A DNA stretch of 64,000 bases from Aquimarina sediminis. GTDB lineage: Bacteria > Bacteroidota > Bacteroidia > Flavobacteriales > Flavobacteriaceae. The stretch is from NCBI RefSeq assembly GCF_002895435.1, contig NZ_POYJ01000004.1, positions 124,001 to 188,000 of the forward strand. The letters are read 5' to 3'. Positions within the stretch are counted from its first letter, which is position 1, and the number at the start of each line of letters is the position of its first letter. Below are positions 27,298 to 35,632 of this stretch, piece by piece. The notes beneath the pieces are model-generated. The model saw nothing but the letters and a program-made list of their open reading frames with translations, did not search any database and had not been told where the DNA came from. The position numbers and the translations under genes are program-made.

Positions 27298-27685
27298 ATG
27301 GATGGAAAAAAAAGTAACGATGAATACAGAAACCACACTATTAAAGAATACCTAGATCTAATGCAGGTGGAAAATAATATAAAATATCCGTTTACTAATC
27401 AGTTCGTATTTCAGAAAATAGAACACACTGTAAATTCTATGGCACTTTCTATTTTATCAAATGGATATATTTAGGACATCAGTCAGTTTCTAGTACTATT
27501 TATCATTCTTTACAGGGTTACTTCTTGATAACTTTCGTTTAAAAAACATTTTTAAAACCTAAGACTTTATACAATTTAAAACTAATTAAAAATACAATAT
27601 GATAAATACAAATCTATACATAAGAGTGCTACACTTAACTAAGAAAATTTACTTTAAAGATTTTAGAGAGTTTATATCAATGTAA
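27298..27685 (+). pseudogene. Degenerate Crp-like regulator relic
   Basis: An ATG at 27298 opens a 58-codon frame ending at TAG (27474) whose end (MALSILSNGYI) resembles the barrel strand VFIVLKGGFV of the two upstream paralogues. In other frames downstream come SSTIYHSLQG (compare MSSFHSFFNG), NLKLIKNTI (compare QLKSIKKSTV) and FKDFREFISM (compare FKDFFIKRLI), in the same order as in the intact genes. Stops, frameshifts and a deletion of about 15 codons interrupt it. It is probably a third, dead copy of the Crp-like gene; the similarity is by eye only. Confidence 0.4.
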
Positions 27686-27784
27686 TTTGGCAAGTCTTGA
27701 TTCGTCACTTGATCTCCCCACAAATATAGATTTAAGTATTGCTTTAGCTACCTAACTATCCTACTAACAGAAAAGTAAACAAAC

Positions 27785-28423
27785 ATGAAAAATTTAGAAA
27801 AAACCTTTATCTATATCTCATTTTTCTTAACTCTAAATGCTTGTCATAACGATGATGATACAAGTATAGAAGATTTTGATATTGTTAAAACACAACACTC
27901 TCAAGGTTTTTGGGATAATAATTCTCCAACTACTTACCATTTATTAGACGAAGTAAGGTGGATAGAACAAGATTCGGGACAAGGAAACATTAACCCAACA
28001 ATAACAAGAGACTACGACCAAGCCATATTATCAAGTATAAATAAAAACATGACGTCTTTGGGATATACAAAAGTAGATTCTTTAGATGTAAACAATCTAC
28101 CTGATATTATTATTAGAAGTAATGCCTTAGCCACAACATATTCTCAAATCGATCTTATCTACAATAGTTGGTATAACTGGTGGGGCTTTTATGATCCCTA
28201 TTACCCAGATAGTTTTTACCCTATTTATTATGAATGGAATGAAGGTACAATTATCATTGAAATGGGTGATGCCAATTCATTAGATATCCAAAAAAAAGAA
28301 ATTGATATTGTTTGGATAGCTGGTATTAATGGTCTTGTAAGAGGAACACAATCTGGAAACATTGATTTTATAGAATCTCGTATAAATGATGCTTTTAAGC
28401 AATCTTTTTATTTATCAAATTAA
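27785..28423 (+). CDS. DUF4136-domain lipoprotein
   Basis: A 212-residue lipoprotein (lipobox LNAC, Cys20). The mature part follows the DUF4136 pattern: DYDQAILSSINKNMTSLGYTK, a central DIIIRSNALA strand, a Trp/Tyr-rich loop (NSWYNWWGFYDPYY) and the strand GTIIIEMGDAN. The domain is common in envelope lipoproteins with unknown role. It is the first gene of the co-directional run that leads to the sulfatase/FGE genes. Confidence 0.8.
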   Translation: MKNLEKTFIYISFFLTLNACHNDDDTSIEDFDIVKTQHSQGFWDNNSPTTYHLLDEVRWIEQDSGQGNINPTITRDYDQAILSSINKNMTSLGYTKVDSLDVNNLPDIIIRSNALATTYSQIDLIYNSWYNWWGFYDPYYPDSFYPIYYEWNEGTIIIEMGDANSLDIQKKEIDIVWIAGINGLVRGTQSGNIDFIESRINDAFKQSFYLSN

Positions 28424-28513
28424 GTAATATCAATTTGGAAAAACAACAATAATACTCAAGATAGCCTGGACTTTTAACAAAATGAATACTCTAACAATAA
28501 AACTTTTTAAACT

Positions 28514-29158
28514 ATGAAAACCTTTTTTAAAACAGTAAATGATTCAGTAAAGTATTGGTACCTACCTCTTATAATCGGACTTATTTTTATTGCACTAGGA
28601 ATCTATGTTCTCATTTCTCCCTTAGAATCGTACGTGACATTATCCTATTTATTTAGTATTTCGTTTGTTATATCAGGAATAGTAGAAATCTATTTTTCTG
28701 TTTCGAATAGAAACGAAATAGACAATTGGGGATGGAACCTAGTTTTTGGGATATCAACCCTGATAATAGGAATTTTACTGTTTATGCACCCCGAAATCTC
28801 AATAACTATTCTTCCTTTTTATGTAGGTTTTCTATTAATGTTTAGATCAGCAATGGCGATGGGATATGCCTTGGACTTAAAACACTATGGTGTATTAGAT
28901 TGGGGGAATCTTATGATTTTAGGAATTTTAGGGTTTATATTTTCCTTCATCCTAATTTGGAATCCATTATTTGCAGGAATCACAATACTAGTTTGGACAG
29001 CACTTGCCCTTATTGCTGTTGGAGTATTCAATATTTATGTTTCTATAAAATTGAAAAAATTGAAAAATATCCCCAGTAAAATTTCAAAAGAACTAAAAGA
29101 TAAACTCGCAGCAATTAAACAGGAAATTCAAGAAGAACTTAAACCAGAAACAAAATGA
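28514..29158 (+). CDS. HdeD-family (DUF308) membrane protein
   Basis: A 214-residue inner-membrane protein with six predicted helices arranged as repeated pairs (PLIIGLIFIALGIYVLISP is the first), matching the HdeD/DUF308 family, one member of which is linked to acid resistance in E. coli. The C-terminal ~35 residues are a charged, Lys/Glu-rich tail. Its stop overlaps the start of the next gene by 4 bp. Confidence 0.85.
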   Translation: MKTFFKTVNDSVKYWYLPLIIGLIFIALGIYVLISPLESYVTLSYLFSISFVISGIVEIYFSVSNRNEIDNWGWNLVFGISTLIIGILLFMHPEISITILPFYVGFLLMFRSAMAMGYALDLKHYGVLDWGNLMILGILGFIFSFILIWNPLFAGITILVWTALALIAVGVFNIYVSIKLKKLKNIPSKISKELKDKLAAIKQEIQEELKPETK

Positions 29159-29943
29159 AAAAGAAATCTGTTCTAATGGTCTTCTTTTTCTATTCTTTTT
29201 TTGTAATGGGGCAAGAGTCACAAGAGAATAACTCGACCCAAGCTAACAACCCATTAGCCAATATGACAGCTCTTAGCTTTCATAATTACTATATACCAAA
29301 ATTGACGGATACTTCAAGTGATGCCTACCTTAATACATCCTGGGTGCGTTTTGCAAAACCTCTAGCTAACGGAAAACTACTGTTCAGATTTTCTGTCCCA
29401 CTTAGTACAATTGCTTTTGCAACAAACACTGGAAGTATTAATTCTGAAAATGGTCTGGGAGATATCAATGCTTTTTTATCATATAGCTTCGTTTCTACCT
29501 CTACCACTACACTGGGAATTGGACCATCAATCACCGCACCCACAGCATCAGATGATATTTTAGGTACCGGAAAATGGCAAGGAGGGTTAACTTTTGTTGC
29601 TTTTTTAGCAAATTCATCTCAGTTTCAATGGGGAGGTCTTGTTACTTGGCAGACATCTTTTGCAGGTGATCATGATAGATCTAGTACAAATAACGCAGCA
29701 ATACAACCATTTTATTTTTGGCAACTTGGTAAAGGTACTTATTTAAGAGGTGCTCCTATATGGTTTTTCGATTTCAAAAATGATAACTATCATGTACCAT
29801 TTGCTTTGGGTATAGGTAAAGTAGTTCAAATTGGAAAAACAACATGCAATTTATTTATAGAACCACAATACTCCATGCTTCATAACGGCATACAACCTCA
29901 ATTTCAACTATTTACAGGTATTAATTTGCAATTCTCTAAGTAA
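29155..29943 (+). CDS. Secreted outer-membrane barrel-like protein
   Basis: A 262-residue protein with a signal peptide (cleavage near VMGQE). Many amphipathic strands and Gly/Ser/Thr-rich loops (GDINAFLSYSF, LGIGPSITAPTASDD, LFIEPQYSMLH) and a final aromatic strand ending in F.K suggest a small outer-membrane beta barrel. Coupled by a 4-bp overlap to the HdeD-like gene. It could be a channel or structural barrel serving the sulfatase module downstream, which is inference. Confidence 0.65.
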   Translation: MKKKSVLMVFFFYSFFVMGQESQENNSTQANNPLANMTALSFHNYYIPKLTDTSSDAYLNTSWVRFAKPLANGKLLFRFSVPLSTIAFATNTGSINSENGLGDINAFLSYSFVSTSTTTLGIGPSITAPTASDDILGTGKWQGGLTFVAFLANSSQFQWGGLVTWQTSFAGDHDRSSTNNAAIQPFYFWQLGKGTYLRGAPIWFFDFKNDNYHVPFALGIGKVVQIGKTTCNLFIEPQYSMLHNGIQPQFQLFTGINLQFSK

Positions 29944-30088
29944 TCGTTGCTATAACCTATTACATAATAAACACTACTGATTATGAAACAAGTAAATTCT
30001 ACACTAAACAAATTCTTTTAAAAGAGATTGATTAGTAAAATAACGTATAAGCGCTTTATGAATACGAATATTAATTAAACTTTTTTTT

Positions 30089-31642
30089 ATGAAAAAACAA
30101 ATTCTAACTGTTTGCTTCTTGCTATCATTAATGATGACAGCAAGCGCACAACAACAACCAAACATTTTAGTTATCTGGGGGGATGACATTGGACAATCTA
30201 ACATTAGTTCTTACACCAAAGGAATGATTGGATACCGCACTCCCAACATTGACCGAATCGCGAAAGAAGGAATTATTTTCACCGATTATTACGGTGAACA
30301 ATCCTGTACAGCCGGTAGATCTTCTTTTATTATGGGACAAAGTGTATTTAGAACAGGACTATCAAAAGTAGGTTTACCCGGAGCAAAAGAAGGTATGAAT
30401 GAAGCCGATCCGACCATTGCTGGCTTGTTGAAAGACCAGGGGTACATGACAGGACAATTTGGTAAAAATCATTTAGGTGATAGAGATGAGCATTTACCAA
30501 CAAATCATGGTTTTGATGAATTCTTCGGTAATCTTTATCACCTAAATGCTGAAGAAGAACCAGAAAATGAAGATTACCCAGGAGATGTTATCATGCCTAA
30601 TGGCAAAACATTTAAAGAGACATTCGGACCTCGTGGTGTAATACATTCATATGCAAAAGGATCTATTAAGGATACTGGACCATTAAACAAAAAGAGGATG
30701 GAGACTGTGGATGACGAAACATCAGATGCAGCCATCCAGTTTATTAGGAAAGCCGTTAAAGCCAAAAGACCATTTTTTTTATGGTGGAGTGGTACACGTA
30801 TGCATTTTCGAACACATGTAAAAAAAGAACTTAGAGGTATTTCAGGGCAAGATGAGTATTCTGATGGTATGGTAGAACATGATATGCATATTGGCAAATT
30901 TCTCAAAGTACTGGATGAACTAGGAATCGCTGATAATACAATAATACATTATTCTACCGATAACGGACCACATTACAATACGTGGCCCGATGCTGCTGCT
31001 ACCCCTTTTAGAGGTGAAAAAAATACTAATTGGGAAGGAGGTTGGAGAGTTCCCGCTATGATTAAATGGCCTGGAAAAGTTAAACCAGGCTCCGTAAGCA
31101 ATGGTCTTGTCCACCATATGGATATGTTACCTACTTTTTTGGCGGCAGCCGGAAAAAAAGATATCAAGGAAGATTTATTAGACGGATATCACTCCAAATC
31201 TTTGGGAAGAAACTATCGAATCCATCTAGATGGATATGATGTTAGCAAACATTTAACCGACCCCCAAAACATAAAAAGTCCTCGAAATGAAATATTTTAC
31301 TTCTCTGATGACGGGGATCTCACTGCACTGAGATATGGAGATTGGAAACTAGTTTTTATGGAGCAGCGCATTGCTCAGACTTTAGAGGCATGGGCTAACC
31401 CTTTTACTCATCTGAGAGTACCGCTAATCTTCAATTTGAGAAGAGACCCTTATGAAAGAGCTCAAATAACTTCGAACACATACTACGATTGGCTTCTTGA
31501 TCGAGTCTACCTACTCGTACCTGCTCAGCAATACGTAGGTCATTTTTTGGGAACTTTTAAAAAATATCCTCCCAGACAAAAGGCAGCTAGTTTTAGTTTA
31601 GATAAAGTAATGGCAAAACTATCCGAAACTACCAATAAATAA
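30089..31642 (+). CDS. Exported arylsulfatase (CxAxR type)
   Basis: A 517-residue sulfatase with a signal peptide (cleavage near TASAQ). Metal-binding acidic pair Asp32-Asp33 (WGDDIGQ) and the maturation motif Cys73-T-A-G-Arg77 are visible; the cysteine must be oxidised to formylglycine. The usual proline of CxPxR is replaced by alanine, a recognised variant. A downstream metal site reads STDNGPHYNTW and Lys at FRGEKN. The enzyme hydrolyses sulfate esters in the periplasm or outside; the substrate is unknown. An FGE-type activator is encoded 1.8 kb downstream in the same run. Confidence 0.92.
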   Translation: MKKQILTVCFLLSLMMTASAQQQPNILVIWGDDIGQSNISSYTKGMIGYRTPNIDRIAKEGIIFTDYYGEQSCTAGRSSFIMGQSVFRTGLSKVGLPGAKEGMNEADPTIAGLLKDQGYMTGQFGKNHLGDRDEHLPTNHGFDEFFGNLYHLNAEEEPENEDYPGDVIMPNGKTFKETFGPRGVIHSYAKGSIKDTGPLNKKRMETVDDETSDAAIQFIRKAVKAKRPFFLWWSGTRMHFRTHVKKELRGISGQDEYSDGMVEHDMHIGKFLKVLDELGIADNTIIHYSTDNGPHYNTWPDAAATPFRGEKNTNWEGGWRVPAMIKWPGKVKPGSVSNGLVHHMDMLPTFLAAAGKKDIKEDLLDGYHSKSLGRNYRIHLDGYDVSKHLTDPQNIKSPRNEIFYFSDDGDLTALRYGDWKLVFMEQRIAQTLEAWANPFTHLRVPLIFNLRRDPYERAQITSNTYYDWLLDRVYLLVPAQQYVGHFLGTFKKYPPRQKAASFSLDKVMAKLSETTNK

Positions 31643-31651
31643 CATTAACAA

Positions 31652-31682
31652 AATGTCGAGGCATTTAAATTGCCTCGGCATT
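31652..31682 (+). terminator. Hairpin between sulfatase and HAD genes
   Basis: AATGTCGAGGCA (31652-31663) pairs with TGCCTCGGCATT (31671-31682), one G-U pair, 7-base loop, starting 10 bp after the sulfatase stop. No T-run follows, so it more likely protects the 3' end of the sulfatase message or partly attenuates read-through than fully terminates. Confidence 0.55.
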
Positions 31683-31701
31683 ATATAAAAACATAAAGAT
31701 C

Positions 31702-32694
31702 ATGAAAAAAATGAATGCAAATCTATTTTTTTTCTTTCTTGTTTTGCTTACATCATCCTGTAATTATAATGGTAATAGAGATCAATTACCATCATGGAAC
31801 GAAGGTATCGTAAAGTTAAACATTACTGACTTTGTTAATAGAGTAACCGATAGTAATAGTAAAGACTTTATTCCTATAAAGGATAGAATAGTCGTTTTTG
31901 ACAATGATGGTACATTATGGTCAGAACAACCAATGCCATTTCAGCTTTTTTTTGCCATAAACCGTATCAAAAAACTAGCTAATAGCAAGAAGGAATTAAA
32001 GGAAAAACAGCCTTTTAAAGCTGTTATTGAAAATGATCAAAAAACTATTACCAATTTTCACTCAAATGATGTACTAAAATTAGTGATGTATGCTCATGCC
32101 GTAGATGATGTCGAAAAATTTGATTCAATTGTAACTAATTGGTTAAAAACATCTAAACATCCAAAACTCAACAAACCATATACAGAATTAGTTTATCAGC
32201 CCATGCTTGAGTTATTAGAATATCTACGAAAACATCAATTTAAACTTTATATAGTATCAGGAGGAAGCGTAGAGTTTATGAGAATATGGGCTCCAGAAGT
32301 CTATGGAATACCAAAAGAACAAATTATCGGCACTACATTAAGAACTCAAATGAAGTCCGTAAATGGAAAACCGATTATACAAAGATTACCAGAATTGCTA
32401 CACAATAATGATCACGAAGGAAAAGTAATATCTATCGATAAAATTATTGGTAAAAAACCAATAATAGCTGTGGGTAATTCTGATGGGGATCTTGAAATGA
32501 TGCAATACACGAATTCAGTAGAAGGATCAAAACTTATACTTTATGTAAAACACACCGACGAAAAAAGGGAGTTTTTTTATGATGAAGATACCAGGTTCGG
32601 CGTATTAAAAAAAGGTATAACAGAAGCAAAAAAAAACAACTGGACAATTATTGACATGAAAAAAGATTGGAAAATAGTTTACCCTACAAAATAG
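31702..32694 (+). CDS. HAD-superfamily phosphatase lipoprotein
   Basis: A 330-residue exported protein with lipobox TSSC (Cys20). The HAD catalytic motif I is DNDGT (Asp67/Asp69), motif II lies in LYIVSGGS, motif III lysine is followed by IAVGNSDGDLEMM (motif IV). This is the phosphoserine-phosphatase-like subgroup with a large cap domain. It probably removes phosphate from a small molecule in the periplasm. It is placed between the sulfatase and the FGE-like gene. Confidence 0.85.
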   Translation: MKKMNANLFFFFLVLLTSSCNYNGNRDQLPSWNEGIVKLNITDFVNRVTDSNSKDFIPIKDRIVVFDNDGTLWSEQPMPFQLFFAINRIKKLANSKKELKEKQPFKAVIENDQKTITNFHSNDVLKLVMYAHAVDDVEKFDSIVTNWLKTSKHPKLNKPYTELVYQPMLELLEYLRKHQFKLYIVSGGSVEFMRIWAPEVYGIPKEQIIGTTLRTQMKSVNGKPIIQRLPELLHNNDHEGKVISIDKIIGKKPIIAVGNSDGDLEMMQYTNSVEGSKLILYVKHTDEKREFFYDEDTRFGVLKKGITEAKKNNWTIIDMKKDWKIVYPTK

Positions 32695-32703
32695 TTTTTA
32701 AAC

Positions 32704-33441
32704 ATGAATAATATTTTACAGATCGTCCTAACTTTCTATATGATCATTGCTACACAAACAGCTTTTTCTCAAGCTGCAATTCTGGCGGCTATATTTGGAG
32801 ATAAAGTGGCCTCAGAAAAATTCAATCTCAGTCTCGAACTAGGAGTACCTCTTAACAGTTTTAGTAATATAGAGAACCTTTCTTCAAGTTCAGGAATTAA
32901 CTTTGGTATTGCTGGAAATATAAAACTATCAAAAAACTGGTATGCCAGCCCCACGGTTTACTTCCTTTCTAAACGAAGTGCGGAAATTGAAGATATCTCA
33001 CTCAATACAACTAATCCAAATTTAAATTCTCTTTATCAAAATGTCAATGCAGATTTGCTTGTAAAATATATAGATGTAAACACTTTTATCTACTACCAGT
33101 TTAATAATTCAGGAATTAGAATAGGACTCTCCCCGCAAGTTTCTTTTAGACAAGAGGCCACAATAACTTATAAAAATGAATTAGGAAGATTTGAACAAAA
33201 CATTAATTCCAAGGTAAATAAAATAGATTATGGTGCTTTATTTAATCTTGGATATTACTTTAAAAGTGGAAACAAAGGAAAGGGAATCATGGTACATTTC
33301 AGATATTATCAAGGGTTTTCTAATGTATTCAATAATGATCTTTTTAAAGGTAACAATAAAAGCAACTATTTTTCAATACACATCAGTTTACCATTTATAA
33401 CAGAAGAACTTGCAATGAAAAATTTAGAGCATAATCAATAG
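32704..33441 (+). CDS. Outer-membrane beta-barrel protein
   Basis: A 245-residue protein with signal peptide (cleavage near AFSQA). Strand pattern with alternating hydrophobic residues (FNLSLELGVPLNSF, INFGIAGNIKLSKNWYASPTVYFLSK, positions ~40-90) and repeated aromatic girdle residues fit an OMP_b-brl type barrel. It starts 9 bp after the HAD gene, so co-transcription is likely. No specific function is visible. Confidence 0.7.
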   Translation: MNNILQIVLTFYMIIATQTAFSQAAILAAIFGDKVASEKFNLSLELGVPLNSFSNIENLSSSSGINFGIAGNIKLSKNWYASPTVYFLSKRSAEIEDISLNTTNPNLNSLYQNVNADLLVKYIDVNTFIYYQFNNSGIRIGLSPQVSFRQEATITYKNELGRFEQNINSKVNKIDYGALFNLGYYFKSGNKGKGIMVHFRYYQGFSNVFNNDLFKGNNKSNYFSIHISLPFITEELAMKNLEHNQ

Positions 33442-33461
33442 ACATTTAACATATAAAAAAG

Positions 33462-34652
33462 ATGAATGTATCTCGTATTTCGAAGTTATTACTCCTGTTT
33501 GGATTCCTAGCTTTTTCAGGATGTAAAACTGATTCTAAAAAACAATTAGTAAAAAAACCTAAGGTCGGTTTTACAACGCAGTGTATTCGTACTGATGACC
33601 TAATGGGGAAAGAGTATTTGGATGCCAAATTCCTTAGTATTATAGATAGTATCTCAACATCAAAAGAAAAATCTAAAGACTATTCAGGTATGGTATTTAT
33701 AAAAGGAGGAACGTTTGAAATGGGTGGAGATTTTCCGGAAGGATCCAGAAATATGCAAAGAACGGCGCTCCCTCAAGGTGATGAAATGCCTAAACACAGC
33801 GTTACAATTTCTGATTTCTATATGGATGAACACGAAGTTACGATTAGTCAATTTCTAGAATTTGTAAAAGCCACCAATTATAAAACTGTAGCAGAGTACA
33901 ATATCGATTGGGAAGAACTTAAAAAGCAAGTACCTATAGGCACTCCTAGACCAGAGGAAAATGCTTTAAAAGCAGGGGCTTTGGTTTTTCATTTTGCAGA
34001 AAAATCTGCATCAAAAGATAATCTCTCCAATTGGTGGAGCTTTGTTAATGGAAGCTCATGGAAAAACCCAGATGGAAAAAGTAAAAACTTAAATACATTA
34101 CTAGATCATCCTGTAACCCAGATTTCATGGTACGATGCAATGGCTTATGCCAAATGGGTAAATAAACGGCTGCCAACCGAAGCAGAATTTGAGTATGCTA
34201 TGCGAGGCGGAAAAGCAAACAAAATGTATCCCTGGGGAAATCAAAAATTAACTTCAAAATCAAAAAAAGGGAACTTTTTACAAGGAGAATTTCCATATAA
34301 TAATACCGCAGAAGATGGTTTTATGTTTGTAGCTCCTGTAAAATCTTTTCCTCCAAATTCTTATGGACTATATGATATCGCCGGCAATGTATGGGAGTGG
34401 ACCAATGACTGGTATGGAGCAAACTATTATAAAATTTTAAAAGATAAAAACATCGTAGTTATAAACCCAACTGGTCCAAATAAAACAATCGAAGTATACA
34501 ATCCGAATGCGATTAATAAAGTCGTACGGGGTGGATCTTTTCTTTGCCATGATTCATGGTGCTCTGGTTATCGGAATTCAAGACGAATGCGACTAAGTCC
34601 TGATAGTGGTATGCAGCATGTTGGTTTTAGGTTAGTAAGAAATGAAAAATAA
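33462..34652 (+). CDS. Formylglycine-generating enzyme (SUMF1) family lipoprotein
   Basis: A 396-residue exported lipoprotein (lipobox FSGC, Cys21). The FGE-sulfatase domain begins at ~72 (MVFIKGGTFEMGG) and contains DEHEVTISQF, HPVTQISWYDAMAYAKW, KRLPTEAEFEYAMRGG and a C-terminal core GGSFLCHDSWCSGYR with Cys362 and Cys367. These two cysteines have the same 5-residue spacing as the catalytic pair of human FGE, so it is probably an active copper/oxygen-dependent enzyme that converts sulfatase Cys to formylglycine. Its lipoprotein signal implies action outside the cytoplasm, on an already exported sulfatase. Confidence 0.88.
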   Translation: MNVSRISKLLLLFGFLAFSGCKTDSKKQLVKKPKVGFTTQCIRTDDLMGKEYLDAKFLSIIDSISTSKEKSKDYSGMVFIKGGTFEMGGDFPEGSRNMQRTALPQGDEMPKHSVTISDFYMDEHEVTISQFLEFVKATNYKTVAEYNIDWEELKKQVPIGTPRPEENALKAGALVFHFAEKSASKDNLSNWWSFVNGSSWKNPDGKSKNLNTLLDHPVTQISWYDAMAYAKWVNKRLPTEAEFEYAMRGGKANKMYPWGNQKLTSKSKKGNFLQGEFPYNNTAEDGFMFVAPVKSFPPNSYGLYDIAGNVWEWTNDWYGANYYKILKDKNIVVINPTGPNKTIEVYNPNAINKVVRGGSFLCHDSWCSGYRNSRRMRLSPDSGMQHVGFRLVRNEK

Positions 34653-34870
34653 TCACTACGAATAGGCAAAAAAAATCGTCCACAAGAGATATGAATAAAC
34701 AATTAAAGCATATGATCCGCCATCCATATCCACTAAGAACATTTAGTTATACTAAAACCTCACCTAAATACCTCAATAAAAATGATATATCCATAATTAA
34801 CCAATAAACGAAGCAAAAGCACTCTTATAATTATTCTAATCTCTAATACAAATGCTATTACTATCTAGTT

Positions 34871-35551
34871 ATGAAACATACATATATACTTCTTCTAATT
34901 ATAGGATTTAGTTTTAATCTAAAAGCTCAAACTGAATTCTTTCATGAGTTCGAGGTGACTAAAGAATTAAAAGATACTGAAAGCTGGAACATACAAATAA
35001 CAGGAAATTGGAAACATTTGTATGAAGAGCCATCGTGGCGCCGCCTTGGAATAAGTGGACTCGCCATAAAAAAACTACAAAATTGGCAACTATTAGGAGG
35101 AATGAATACCTACTACACTTTTGATAAGGAAATTGATAATTTTATAGAGCTAAAACCATATCTAGGGTTAGCATTAAAAACGAAAATTATAGAACGATTA
35201 GACTTAAAGCAACAATTTAAAGGAGAATGGAGGAATTTTCTATTTTCTGAAGAAATAGAAGATGAAAATTACGGTCGTTTAAGGTATAAAATAGGGATAG
35301 AATACTTATTTAAAGAAAATGAAGAAATCCCAAAAGAATGGAAGCTCGTAGGAACTATAGAATGGTACTTCTTAAGAGAACACTTAACAAAAGAACGTTT
35401 TTCAAATTCTAGAGAATATTCATTCAAGATATTACATAAACTTACTAATGGACAGGAAATAGGTTTAGGATTTCTATACGAAGAGTTCAATCAACTATTT
35501 GGGCAAGAAAACAAAAGTGGTACTACTATACTATTAGAATATCGCTTTTAA
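34871..35551 (+). CDS. DUF2490-like secreted protein
   Basis: A 226-residue protein with signal peptide (cleavage near LKAQT). The repeated strand pattern (WNIQITGNWKHLYEEPSWRR, IELKPYLGLALKT, LDLKQQFKGEWRNF, positions ~35-120) and the C-terminal aromatic strand TILLEYRF resemble DUF2490 barrels of Bacteroidota. Probably an outer-membrane protein. It starts 218 bp after the FGE-like gene, so it may be a separate unit. Confidence 0.65.
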   Translation: MKHTYILLLIIGFSFNLKAQTEFFHEFEVTKELKDTESWNIQITGNWKHLYEEPSWRRLGISGLAIKKLQNWQLLGGMNTYYTFDKEIDNFIELKPYLGLALKTKIIERLDLKQQFKGEWRNFLFSEEIEDENYGRLRYKIGIEYLFKENEEIPKEWKLVGTIEWYFLREHLTKERFSNSREYSFKILHKLTNGQEIGLGFLYEEFNQLFGQENKSGTTILLEYRF

Positions 35552-35632
35552 AAGAACTGAAAAGATACAACAAGTAATTAAAAAAAAATTCTTGTATACA
35601 AAAAAGACAACAAACCTTCTATGTACTAATAT

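Noticed and set aside
34691..34807. 38-codon frame between the FGE-like and DUF2490-like genes
   Set aside because: No motif or membrane helix and no conserved context; considered chance.
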